From contig CAZEFK010000139.1 of assembly GCA_964511405.1 (NCBI GenBank), forward strand, positions 1-19,709: 19,709 bases of DNA, in the 5' to 3' direction. Made by a program: the position numbers and the translations under genes. Shown here in pieces: positions 1-7,154 of this stretch (its first letter is position 1; each line of letters begins with the position of its first letter). The notes under the pieces are model-generated. The model did not search any database. It was given only the letters and a program-made list of their open reading frames with translations, and was not told the DNA's origin. Source of the stretch: CAZEFK01 sp964511405 (GTDB lineage: Bacteria; Pseudomonadota; Alphaproteobacteria; Elsterales; Elsteraceae).

Positions 1-1225
1 CCTCGTCGATGACGTCGATCGCCTTGTCGGGCAGCTTGCGGTCGTTGATGTAGCGAGCCGCCAGCTCGACCGCGGCGCGGATCGCCTCGCCGGTGTAGCG
101 CACGCGGTGATGCTGCTCGTAATAGGGCTTGAGCCCCTTGAGGATCTTGACCGAGTCCTCGAGCGACGGCTCGTTGACGTCGATCTTCTGGAACCGGCGC
201 ACCAGCGCCCGGTCCTTCTCGAAATAGTTGCGATATTCCTTGTAGGTAGTCGAGCCGACGCAGCGCAGCTGGCCCGACGCCAAGGCCGGCTTCAGCAGGT
301 TCGACGCGTCCATGGCGCCGCCCGACGTGGCGCCGGCGCCGATCACGGTGTGGATCTCGTCGATGAACAGCACGGCGTTGGGCTGGGCCTCCAGCTCCGA
401 CAGCACCGCCTTCAGCCGCTCCTCGAAGTCGCCGCGATAGCGGGTGCCGGCCAACAGCGCGCCCATGTCGAGGGCAAAGATGGTGGCGTCCTGCAGGACT
501 TCGGGCACCTCGCCATGGACGATGCGCCGGGCCAGGCCCTCGGCGATGGCGGTCTTGCCGACCCCGGGGTCGCCCACGAACAGCGGATTGTTCTTGGTCC
601 GGCGGCACAGGATCTGGATGGTCCGTTCGACCTCCGACTCGCGGCCGATCAGCGGGTCGATGCGGCCCCCGGCCGCCTTTTTGTTGAGGTTGATGCAGTA
701 GGCGTCCAGCGCCTCGTGCCCCCGTTTGACCACCTTTTCCGCTCCCGCCTCTTCGTCCGCGCCGCTGACGCGGCGGGACTCGTTTCGACCGGGGACCTTG
801 GCGATGCCGTGGCTGATGTAGTTCACGGCGTCGAACCGCGACATGTCCTGCTCCTGCAGGAAAAACACGGCGTGGCTCTCCCGCTCGGAGAACATCGCAA
901 CCAGCACGTTGGCTCCCGTCACTTCGGCGCGGCCGGATGACTGGACGTGGATCACGGCCCGCTGGACGACGCGCTGGAAGCCGGCGGTCGGCTTGGCTTC
1001 CTCGGTGCGTTGGCCGATCAGGTTGGCAAGCTCGCTGTCCAGATAGCCCGTCAGCTCGCGGCGCAGCCGCTCGAGGTCGATCCCGCAGGCCCGCAGCACC
1101 GCAAGGGCATCCTGGTCTTCCGTCAAAGCCAGAAGCAGATGCTCAAGCGTCGCGTACTCATGGCGGCGTTGATTCGCATAATCGAGCGCCCGATGGAGGC
1201 TCTTTTCCAAGTTACGCGACAGCAT
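1..1225 (-). CDS. clpA: ATP-dependent Clp protease ATP-binding subunit ClpA (partial, N-terminal 408 residues)
   Basis: ClpA is the AAA+ unfoldase that feeds proteins into the ClpP chamber in the cytoplasm; with ClpS it handles N-degron substrates. The gene runs off the left edge, so only about the first half of a protein of usually 750-780 residues is present. The N-terminal double Clp_N domain (about residues 1-140, beginning MLSRNLEKSLHRAL) is followed by the first AAA+ module. That module has Walker A GDPGVGKT (218-225), Walker B LFIDE (286-290) and a sensor/arginine region ending RYINDRKLPDKAIDVIDE at the cut. The ATG lies 6 nt after the clpS stop, and GAGAAGGA inside the clpS end serves as its ribosome binding site, so the two genes are an operon. 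Family assignment is secure; the second AAA+ module cannot be seen. Confidence 0.97.
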   Translation of the reverse strand, partial: MLSRNLEKSLHRALDYANQRRHEYATLEHLLLALTEDQDALAVLRACGIDLERLRRELTGYLDSELANLIGQRTEEAKPTAGFQRVVQRAVIHVQSSGRAEVTGANVLVAMFSERESHAVFFLQEQDMSRFDAVNYISHGIAKVPGRNESRRVSGADEEAGAEKVVKRGHEALDAYCINLNKKAAGGRIDPLIGRESEVERTIQILCRRTKNNPLFVGDPGVGKTAIAEGLARRIVHGEVPEVLQDATIFALDMGALLAGTRYRGDFEERLKAVLSELEAQPNAVLFIDEIHTVIGAGATSGGAMDASNLLKPALASGQLRCVGSTTYKEYRNYFEKDRALVRRFQKIDVNEPSLEDSVKILKGLKPYYEQHHRVRYTGEAIRAAVELAARYINDRKLPDKAIDVIDE

Positions 1226-1231
1226 TCGGCA

Positions 1232-1648
1232 TCAATCCTTCTCCAGAGTGCACTGCAGCGGATGCTGATGACGACGGGCGAAATCCATCACTTGGGTAAC
1301 TTTTGTTTCCGCAACCTCGTAGGTATAGACTCCGCAAACCCCAACACCTCGCTGGTGGACGTGCAACATGATCCTGGTCGCTTCTTCACGATTTTTGTGA
1401 AAGAACCGTTCCAATACGTGAACGACAAACTCCATCGGTGTGTAGTCGTCGTTCAGCATCAGCACCTTGTACATGGACGGCTTTTTGGTTTTCGGCTTCG
1501 GCTTGACGATGACGCCGGTCGTCGGGTTGTCGTTGCCGACGCGTTTGTCGTCATCAGCCAGGCGCGGGCCGAATTGCGAACCGAGGCTGTGCCCTGGCTG
1601 AGGGCCCCGTTCTTGGCCAAAAGACAAGCGTTCCGTCCGGGTGCTCAT
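1232..1648 (-). CDS. clpS: ATP-dependent Clp protease adapter protein ClpS
   Basis: ClpS binds bulky N-terminal residues of N-degron substrates and delivers them to the N-domain of ClpA. The 138-residue product has the diagnostic core LNDDYTPMEFVVHVL (substrate-pocket Asn-Asp-Asp), then FFHKNREEATRIMLHVHQ, which holds the pocket histidine, then GVGVCGVYTYEVAETK. An unstructured, polar N-terminal tail of about 45 residues makes it longer than the roughly 105-residue enterobacterial protein. I chose the ATG at 1648 because AAGG (1654-1657) precedes it at 5 nt. A GTG two codons upstream is also possible. A sequence resembling a -10 box (TATCAT, 1662-1667) lies just upstream but is too close to the start codon to accept. 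It is the first gene of the clpS-clpA operon. Confidence 0.97.
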   Translation of the reverse strand: MSTRTERLSFGQERGPQPGHSLGSQFGPRLADDDKRVGNDNPTTGVIVKPKPKTKKPSMYKVLMLNDDYTPMEFVVHVLERFFHKNREEATRIMLHVHQRGVGVCGVYTYEVAETKVTQVMDFARRHQHPLQCTLEKD

Positions 1649-1786
1649 GTCCACCTTAAGAATGATATGCGTCGGCTTGGCCCATCGGAAGACCCTTATT
1701 GCGGAGCGACATTCCGCCCGGTCAACGGCCGGTGCGCGCCGGATGATCCGGCCGAAGCGGCGGTGGGAGGGGTGGCGCCAAGCGAA

Positions 1787-1814
1787 AAGGGCCGGGCGTT
1801 GCCGCCCGGCCCTT
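1787..1814 (-). terminator. Rho-independent terminator downstream of the phasin gene
   Basis: A perfect 12-bp inverted repeat, AAGGGCCGGGCG (1787-1798) and CGCCCGGCCCTT (1803-1814), with a 4-nt loop. On the minus strand the stem is followed by TTTTCGCT, giving a short U-run. It lies 65 nt past the phasin stop codon and before clpS, so it should end phasin transcription and insulate clpS. Confidence 0.75.
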
Positions 1815-1878
1815 CGAACCTCTCGGGGACCCCGGGCATGGCGCCCAGGGCCTCAGATGCGCATGACCGTGCCGCTGG

Positions 1879-2427
1879 TCAAGCCGCCTGAGCCGGCTTC
1901 ATCAGCTTCTCGACGGTCGCGGTGACGCGGGCCTGGATCGGCTCCAGCGCCTCGTTGGCGACCTTCAGCGAGATTTCCGACAGCTTCGAGCCTTCCGCGA
2001 CATACTTGTCGAAGTTGGTCTTGGCGAGATCGGTCTGCATGTCGACGAACTGGCGCAGCGAGGTCGCGCCCATCACGGCCTTGATGGCCGCGACCTGGTT
2101 GTTCAGGTGCGCCTGGGTCAGGGCCAGCACGGCCTTGGACACCTGCTCGACACCCTTGGCGTAGATCGACCCGGCCTTGAAGACCGCGTCGACATTGTCC
2201 TTCGAGAAGGTGGCGAACTCGTCATAGCCCTTGAAGAGGGCGGCGGAGGCTTTCTCGATCTGTTCCTGGCTGAGCTGCATGGCTTGTTCGATGCTCTTGT
2301 GAGTTGCGTCGGTGCCGGTCTTGACGAATGTCTCGACGGTATCCTTGCCGGCCTGAAGGACCGTTCCGATGGGCTTTTCGACAGTCTCGGCCGCCGCGGC
2401 GGCAGCCTTGGTACGGGGCGTGGTCAC
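1879..2427 (-). CDS. Phasin family protein (PHB granule-associated)
   Basis: Phasins are small amphipathic proteins that coat polyhydroxyalkanoate granules and control their size and number. The 182-residue product is mostly amphipathic helix and lacks cysteine. It shows the phasin pattern with SIEQAMQLSQEQIEKASAAL, then FSKDNVDAVFKAGSIYAKGV, then MQTDLAKTNFDKYVAEGSKL, close to the C-terminal phasin signature. An alanine-rich N-terminus and a PAQAA tail are also typical. I chose the GTG start at 2427 because GGAGG (2435-2439) sits exactly 7 nt before it. An in-frame ATG at 2466 would add 13 residues and has no such site. The gene is monocistronic, with a promoter at 2493-2521 and a terminator at 1787-1814. 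No PHB synthase is in the window, so the granule role rests on family membership. Confidence 0.9.
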   Translation of the reverse strand: MTTPRTKAAAAAAETVEKPIGTVLQAGKDTVETFVKTGTDATHKSIEQAMQLSQEQIEKASAALFKGYDEFATFSKDNVDAVFKAGSIYAKGVEQVSKAVLALTQAHLNNQVAAIKAVMGATSLRQFVDMQTDLAKTNFDKYVAEGSKLSEISLKVANEALEPIQARVTATVEKLMKPAQAA

Positions 2428-2492
2428 GGCGATGCCTCCACTGGGATAGCGGTTTTGCGAGCTCATCAATGATGCTGCGTCGCGGTACGGGG

Positions 2493-2521
2493 AATATGAG
2501 CAGTCCCCTGCATACGGTCAA
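2493..2521 (-). promoter_or_regulatory. Sigma-70-type promoter for the phasin gene
   Basis: On the minus strand, TTGACC (2521-2516, 5 of 6 consensus) is followed by a 17-nt spacer and CATATT (2498-2493, 4 of 6). The predicted start near 2486 leaves a leader of about 60 nt before the GTG at 2427. Spacing and box quality are good for a high-GC genome. The assignment is by eye. Confidence 0.55.
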
Positions 2522-2651
2522 GGGTTGTTGTGCGCTGCAGCATCACACGGCTGCGACCCGTCGACACGGGGCCGACGCCGCACCCGCGCCACCCGGGTGC
2601 CAGCCCGCGAACACGGGCCCCAACCGCCACCCGCCGCCGGCAGCGGGCATT

Positions 2652-2668
2652 CACACGCTGGGCGTGTG
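2652..2668 (-). terminator. Candidate hairpin after the lipoprotein gene (no U-tract)
   Basis: CACACGC (2652-2658), loop TGG, GCGTGTG (2662-2668) form a perfect 7-bp stem starting 8 nt past the stop codon of the minus-strand lipoprotein gene. No run of T follows on the minus strand, so this is at best an imperfect terminator or an RNA-end stabilising hairpin. The rest of 2522-2651 is GC-rich and noncoding by my reading, with a 10-bp palindrome CACCCGGGTG at 2590-2599. Confidence 0.35.
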
Positions 2669-2676
2669 CGACGCGG

Positions 2677-3381
2677 CTAAAGCCCGGCCGGGGCGAACGG
2701 GCTGTCCATCGGGGCCAGTCCATCCCGCTCGACGGTGACCACGAACCCTGGGGCGGCGCGGTCGGCGTCGCGCGGCGCCGAATAGCGGCCTTCCGGCGGC
2801 GGCGCCAGCGGGACGCCGGACGGGTCGAGCGCCAGGACGACCGGCACGAAGGCCGGTTGCGCCGCACCGCGGACCGACAGGTCGAAGGCCGCGTAGTGGA
2901 AGGCGCCGGAGCGGCACAGCGCCGCGATCCAGTAGCCGTTGTGGGAATCGAGGCGTGTCCCCGGCGCTGCCGCCTGTGGCCCGGCCGCCGCCACTGCGTC
3001 GAGCAGGCGCATGCGGTCGCTGGCGCCAAGGGCGCGGCGCTGCTCGGTGCCGCGCCAGGGCCCCAACGGATCGCGAAGGTCGACGACCGCCACATTGGGC
3101 ACGCCGCGCACCAGCACCGACAGCGTGCCGTCGGGCGCCAGCTCGTACCAGCGCAGTTGCACATCGTAGCTGCCATTGTAGATCAGCCGCAGGCGATCGG
3201 CGCCGACCCGGCACTGGCGGCGCAGATCGTTCGCCTCCAGCGTCGCGAACCAGCCCAGCGAGCGCTGGACGGGGTTCGGACCGGCATTCGGAACCAGGGG
3301 CCCGCACGCCACGAGCGCCAGGCAGCCCAGCACCCCGGCCAAGCCCCTAACCTGGCCTCTCCGCGTTTGGGTGATCTTCAT
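2677..3381 (-). CDS. Putative lipoprotein of unknown function
   Basis: I do not recognise a named family. The 234-residue product starts MKITQTRRG and has a short basic n-region and a hydrophobic h-region. A lipobox LVAC (residues 23-26) predicts cleavage and lipidation at Cys26, followed by Gly, so it is probably outer-membrane directed. The mature part holds one globular domain with several aromatic, strand-rich stretches (RLIYNGSYDVQLRWYELAPD; NGYWIAALCRSGAFHYAAFD) and two further cysteines. It ends in a proline-rich segment. The frame is open for 140 codons upstream, but the lipoprotein signal fixes the start at 3381; no strong ribosome binding site precedes it. It is divergent from the D,D-carboxypeptidase gene, which hints at an envelope role and no more. 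The signal peptide and consistent coding character make the gene itself likely. Confidence 0.75.
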   Translation of the reverse strand: MKITQTRRGQVRGLAGVLGCLALVACGPLVPNAGPNPVQRSLGWFATLEANDLRRQCRVGADRLRLIYNGSYDVQLRWYELAPDGTLSVLVRGVPNVAVVDLRDPLGPWRGTEQRRALGASDRMRLLDAVAAAGPQAAAPGTRLDSHNGYWIAALCRSGAFHYAAFDLSVRGAAQPAFVPVVLALDPSGVPLAPPPEGRYSAPRDADRAAPGFVVTVERDGLAPMDSPFAPAGL

Positions 3382-3515
3382 GTGTTTCAATTGGTTATGG
3401 ACAACTCTTAAGATCTGACTTAGTCTCACCTCGAACTGCAGAGATGGGTTGGCCAGCGTCGGTCCGACCGGCCGGCGGCGGTACGCTGTTGCCTTGTGTC
3501 GAAGAGGGTGTGGGG

Positions 3516-4757
3516 ATGGACGAGACGCGATCGGCGCCCGCTTGGGCATGGTGTGGCCGGGCGGCCGCGTTGCTGATGGCGCTGGTGGTGGTCGCCGGAG
3601 CCGGTCGCGCCGATGCCACCCACTACGCCTCGATCGTGATCGACTACGACACCGGCGCCGTGATCGAGGCCTCCGATGCCGACCAGCCGGAATATCCGGC
3701 GTCGCTGACCAAGATGATGACGCTGTACCTGGCCTTCGATGCCCTGGCGCACCACCAGTTGACCCTGGAGCAGCGCCTGCCGGTGTCCGAGCACGCGGCA
3801 TCGATGGAGCCGACCAAGCTCGGCCTGCGCCCCGGCGAGCGGGTGCGCGTCGAGGATCTGATCCTGGGCATGATCACGAAGTCGGCCAACGACGCCGCAG
3901 TGGTTCTGGCCGAAGGGCTGAGCGGCAGCGAGCCGGGCTTCGCGCGCGTGATGACCAATCGCGCCCGCCGGCTCGGCATGACCCAGACCGTGTTCCAGAA
4001 CGCCAACGGCCTGCCCGATCCCGACCAGGTCTCCACCGCGCGGGACATGGCGATCCTGGGCCGCGCCCTGATCCGGGACTTTCCGCAATACTACCCCTAC
4101 TTCAGCACCCGCCGCTTCACGTTCAACGGCCGGGTCATCGGCAATCATAACCACCTGCTGACCAGCTATGAAGGGGCCGACGGGATCAAGACCGGCTACA
4201 CCCACGCCGCCGGCTTCAACCTGGTCGCCTCGGCGCACCGGAACGGCCGGCGCGTGATCGGCGTGGTCCTGGGCGGCCATTCGACGGCCTGGCGCGACCG
4301 CCACATGGCGCAGCTGCTCGACGCTGCCTTCGCGGCCGAGGAGCCGGGCGAATCAGCGCGGCCCGCCCAGCCGGTCACCGCGGAGGCCACACCGGCGGCA
4401 GCCGTGCCGGCGCCGATGCTGCGGCTGGCCTCGATGACCATGCCCGCAGCGCCGGCTCCGGCCGCTGCGGCGACCTTGCCCCGCCCCGCCGCCGAGCGCG
4501 CGCCGCGCCCGGATCCCGCCGGTCGCTGGATCGTCCAGGTCGGTGCGTTCCGGCAGGAGACCGCCGCCCTCGCCGCCGGCCATACCGCCCAGCGGGCCGC
4601 CAATCTGGGCGTGGGCCAAGTCACCGTCGAGCGCAGCGCCGGCGCGCCCCGTCCGGTGTTTCGGGCGCGGATCATCGGCTTGACGGAAGCCCAGGCGCGC
4701 GCCACCTGCCGCGAGCTGGGGCGACATGGCACCGCGTGCATGGCCCTGCTGAGCTAG
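3516..4757 (+). CDS. D-alanyl-D-alanine carboxypeptidase (PBP5-like, S11 family) with C-terminal SPOR domain
   Basis: A periplasmic low-molecular-weight penicillin-binding protein that trims the terminal D-alanine from peptidoglycan stem peptides. The 413-residue product has a signal peptide (about 1-34, AGAGRADA before the mature Thr). The complete S11 catalytic set follows: SLTK (63-66, nucleophile Ser63 and Lys66), SAN (123-125) and KTG (225-227). The usual FQNANGLPDP segment is also present. A linker rich in Ala and Pro (about 290-335) leads to a SPOR domain (336-413, starting GRWIVQVGAF), which in this family binds denuded septal glycan and suggests division-site targeting. The ATG at 3516 is preceded by GAGGG (3504-3508) at 7 nt; an in-frame upstream start at 3444 would spoil the signal peptide. 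It resembles dacA/dacC products, but the exact paralogue cannot be decided. Confidence 0.95.
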   Translation: MDETRSAPAWAWCGRAAALLMALVVVAGAGRADATHYASIVIDYDTGAVIEASDADQPEYPASLTKMMTLYLAFDALAHHQLTLEQRLPVSEHAASMEPTKLGLRPGERVRVEDLILGMITKSANDAAVVLAEGLSGSEPGFARVMTNRARRLGMTQTVFQNANGLPDPDQVSTARDMAILGRALIRDFPQYYPYFSTRRFTFNGRVIGNHNHLLTSYEGADGIKTGYTHAAGFNLVASAHRNGRRVIGVVLGGHSTAWRDRHMAQLLDAAFAAEEPGESARPAQPVTAEATPAAAVPAPMLRLASMTMPAAPAPAAAATLPRPAAERAPRPDPAGRWIVQVGAFRQETAALAAGHTAQRAANLGVGQVTVERSAGAPRPVFRARIIGLTEAQARATCRELGRHGTACMALLS

Positions 4758-4861
4758 GCGTTCCCCATCCGCGCGCGCGAAGGCGACAGGCGGGACCTTG
4801 AAATCACCGCCGCGATGCGGTGCTTTGGCGGGACCCGAAGGGAGGAAGGACCGTCGCGCGA

Positions 4862-5755
4862 ATGGCCGACAACGTACTGGTGACGTGGAGCGACGCGGAC
4901 TATTGCCCGCTGACCCAAGGGCTGGTGCTCTCGCTGGAGCGGCACGGCTTTCCGGATGCGACGCTCGACATCGTGTGCATCGACGCCGGCCTGAAGCCGG
5001 CCCAGGCCGCCTGGTTCGATGCCCGCAACATCCGGTTGGTGGCGTTCGACCGCCACCGGCTGGCGCCGTTCCGGCCCGAGCCGGTGCTGAGCGGCGACAT
5101 AGTGGCGCTGCTGGCCCGCCCGTTCCTGCCGGTGGTGGTGCCGGGATACCGGCGCATCCTGTGGTGCGATGCCGCCGTGTGGATCCAGGACCGGTCGGCG
5201 GTCGAGGTGCCGCTCGACTATGCCGCCCGGTTCGCCGGGTGCGCCGCGATCACGGCCACGGTCGGGTTCGACTATGTCGTGCAGGTCGCCTGCGATTCCT
5301 TCATCGCCCAGGCCTATGGCGCCGACGCTGCCGCCAAGCACGCCGGCCGGCCGCTGTTCAACGCCAGCCTGTTCGCGGTCGCCAGCGACGCGCCGGTATG
5401 GGGCGCCTGGGCGACGCTGGTGCCCCATGTCCACCAAGTGACGCCGGCCGGCAGCGTGCTGCGCCACGCCGCCGAGCAGACCGCCCTCAACCTGCTGCTC
5501 TACGAGACCGGGGCCTTCGCGGTGCTGGACCCGGTCCACCTGTTCCAGTGCCACATCGCCCGCGCCCTCACCCGGCAGAACGACGCCCTGTGCCTGCCGC
5601 ACGCGCCGTTCCGCCGGATTGCGGCGGTGTACCTGGCCGACCCGGGCGCGCGCATCCACGCCTATCTGCACCAGGGCATGCTGTTCGACCAGGGTGCCTA
5701 TCTCAGCCCGGCCGACCGCACCACGCTCGAGCGCCTGCCGCGGAGCTGGCAGTAG
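4862..5755 (+). CDS. Putative glycosyltransferase, GT8-like (GT-A fold)
   Basis: The 297-residue product has no signal peptide and opens with a Rossmann-like beta strand (NVLVTWSDADYCPLTQGLVL), as in nucleotide-sugar transferases. Three stretches line up with GT8-type landmarks. RRILWCDAAVWIQD (about 97-110) is where family members have a metal-binding DxD. PLFNASLFAV (164-173) corresponds to the acceptor-side FNxGL segment. EQTALNLLL (205-213) corresponds to the DQDxLN segment. The DxD reads Asp-Ala-Ala here, so metal use or activity may differ. The ATG at 4862 follows a purine-rich GGAGGAAGGA (4841-4850), though the spacing of 11 nt or more is long. It converges with the nucleotide-sugar operon, which could supply its donor, but that link is inferred from position only. 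A catalytically altered or unrelated GT-A-like protein is the alternative. Confidence 0.6.
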   Translation: MADNVLVTWSDADYCPLTQGLVLSLERHGFPDATLDIVCIDAGLKPAQAAWFDARNIRLVAFDRHRLAPFRPEPVLSGDIVALLARPFLPVVVPGYRRILWCDAAVWIQDRSAVEVPLDYAARFAGCAAITATVGFDYVVQVACDSFIAQAYGADAAAKHAGRPLFNASLFAVASDAPVWGAWATLVPHVHQVTPAGSVLRHAAEQTALNLLLYETGAFAVLDPVHLFQCHIARALTRQNDALCLPHAPFRRIAAVYLADPGARIHAYLHQGMLFDQGAYLSPADRTTLERLPRSWQ

Positions 5756-5766
5756 CGCCCGGGCGC
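5755..5766. repeat. 12-bp palindrome between convergent genes
   Basis: GCGCCCGGGCGC is a perfect palindrome that begins at the last base of the glycosyltransferase stop codon and fills most of the 16-nt gap to the pgm/pmm stop codon. It could act as a small bidirectional transcription-end hairpin, but it lacks a T-run and could be chance in GC-rich DNA. Confidence 0.3.
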
Positions 5767-5771
5767 CAGGA

Positions 5772-7154
5772 TCAGAACTGGGGCGGCGCGATGCCGCTGG
5801 CGGTCAGCGCCGTGACCAGATCCGCCTTCAGCCGGGCAAGGCCGGCGTCGTCGCGAGCCTCGCAGCGGGCGACCAGCACGTCCTGGGTATTGGACGCGCG
5901 CAGCAGCCACCAGCCGTCCGGTGTCTGCACGCGCACGCCATCGATGGCATTGACCTTGACTCCGGCCGCTTCCAGCCGCGCCTTGACCTCGTCGATCACC
6001 GCAAACTTGCGGGTATCGGCACAGGGGAAGCGCAACTCGGGCGTGTTGACGAAGCTCGGCAGCTGGTCGCGCAGGGCCGCCAGCGGCGCCGACGACCCGG
6101 CGACCAGGGCCACCAGCCGCACCGCGGCATAGAGCGCGTCGTCGAAGCCGTAATAGCGGTCGGCGAAGAAGATGTGGCCGCTCATCTCGCCGGCCAGCGG
6201 CGCGCCGGTTTCCTTCATCTTGGCCTTGAGCAGCGAGTGGCCGGTCTTCCACATGAGCGGCGCGCCGCCCAGCCGGGCGATCTCGTCGAACAGGCCCTGG
6301 CTGGCCTTGACGTCGGCGATGATCTGGGCGCCGGGATGGGCCGCCAGCACATCGCGCGCCAGCAGCGCGATCAGCTGGTCGCCCCAGATCACCCGGCCCT
6401 GGCCGTCGATAGCCCCGATGCGGTCGCCGTCGCCGTCGAAGCCGATGCCCAGGTCGGCCCGGTGCTCGGCCACGGCTGCCTTGAGCTGGACTAGGTTCTC
6501 TTCGACCGTCGGGTCCGGATGGTGGGCCGGGAAAGTGCCGTCGACGGCGGCGTTCAGCAGGATGTGGCGCCCCGGCAGCTTCGCGACCAGCTTCTCCATG
6601 GCCGGCCCGGCAGCACCGTTGCCGGAGTCCCAGACCACGGTCAGCGGCCGGCCGCCGACCGGATCGATGGTCAGGCGCTCGACGTACCGGTCCAGGAGGT
6701 CGTGGTCCCCGATCCGGCCGGCACCGCGCGCAAAGGCGCCCTCGGCGGCGATCCGGCCCAGCCGGTCGATGCCCTCGCCGTAGAGCGGCCCATGGCCCAG
6801 CATCATCTTGAAGCCGTTGTAGTCGGGCGGGTTGTGCGAGCCGGTGATCTGCATGCCGCCGTCGCAGTCCAAGGCATAGACGGCGAAATAGAGCATCGGT
6901 GTCGCGCCCAGGCCGACGCGCTTGACCACCAGCCCGGCGGAGGCCAGGCCCTCGGCCGCAGCGGCGGCAAGGTCGGGCGAGCTCAGGCGGCCGTCATAGC
7001 CCAGCGCCACCGACCGGCCGCCCCGCTCGGCCAGCACGGTGCCGAAGGCGGCCCCCAGGGCGCGCGCGTCGGCGGCATGCAGGGTCTTGCCGACGATGCC
7101 GCGGACGTCGTACTCGCGCAGGATCGTCGGCTCGAAGCGATGCGCCGGGATCAC
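5772..7154 (-). CDS. Phosphomannomutase/phosphoglucomutase (AlgC/ManB type)
   Basis: A cytoplasmic alpha-D-phosphohexomutase that interconverts hexose 6- and 1-phosphates and supplies glucose-1-phosphate (for GalU) or mannose-1-phosphate. The 460-residue length is normal. All four active-site elements are present: the phosphoserine loop TGSHNPP (Ser106), the metal site DGDGDR (240-245), the sugar-binding loop GEMSGH (322-327), and the phosphate-binding RASNT (419-423). REYDVRG at 13-19 is the usual N-terminal signature. The start is GTG at 7154, which overlaps the ugd stop codon as GTGA (4 nt), a strong sign of translational coupling. It is the last gene of galU-ugd-pgm, so a phosphoglucomutase role is favoured, but sequence alone does not separate PGM from PMM specificity. 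Confidence 0.95.
   Translation of the reverse strand: MIPAHRFEPTILREYDVRGIVGKTLHAADARALGAAFGTVLAERGGRSVALGYDGRLSSPDLAAAAAEGLASAGLVVKRVGLGATPMLYFAVYALDCDGGMQITGSHNPPDYNGFKMMLGHGPLYGEGIDRLGRIAAEGAFARGAGRIGDHDLLDRYVERLTIDPVGGRPLTVVWDSGNGAAGPAMEKLVAKLPGRHILLNAAVDGTFPAHHPDPTVEENLVQLKAAVAEHRADLGIGFDGDGDRIGAIDGQGRVIWGDQLIALLARDVLAAHPGAQIIADVKASQGLFDEIARLGGAPLMWKTGHSLLKAKMKETGAPLAGEMSGHIFFADRYYGFDDALYAAVRLVALVAGSSAPLAALRDQLPSFVNTPELRFPCADTRKFAVIDEVKARLEAAGVKVNAIDGVRVQTPDGWWLLRASNTQDVLVARCEARDDAGLARLKADLVTALTASGIAPPQF

Noticed and set aside
107..2472. Long plus-strand open frames opposite clpA, clpS and the phasin
   Set aside because: They are antisense shadows typical of high-GC DNA. The minus-strand frames encode recognisable ClpA, ClpS and phasin, and the plus frames show no domain or ribosome binding site.
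3382..3515. Promoters in the gap between the lipoprotein and carboxypeptidase genes
   Set aside because: The gap is locally AT-rich near 3385-3425 and probably holds divergent promoters, but no -35/-10 pair with acceptable spacing could be chosen on either strand.
3382..3801. A 140-codon upstream extension of the lipoprotein frame
   Set aside because: It would bury the lipoprotein signal peptide and overlaps the D,D-carboxypeptidase gene on the other strand.
4805..4822. CACCGC/GCGGTG hairpin after the D,D-carboxypeptidase gene as a terminator
   Set aside because: The stem is only 6 bp and is followed by CTTTGG rather than a T-run, so it is not convincing in GC-rich DNA.
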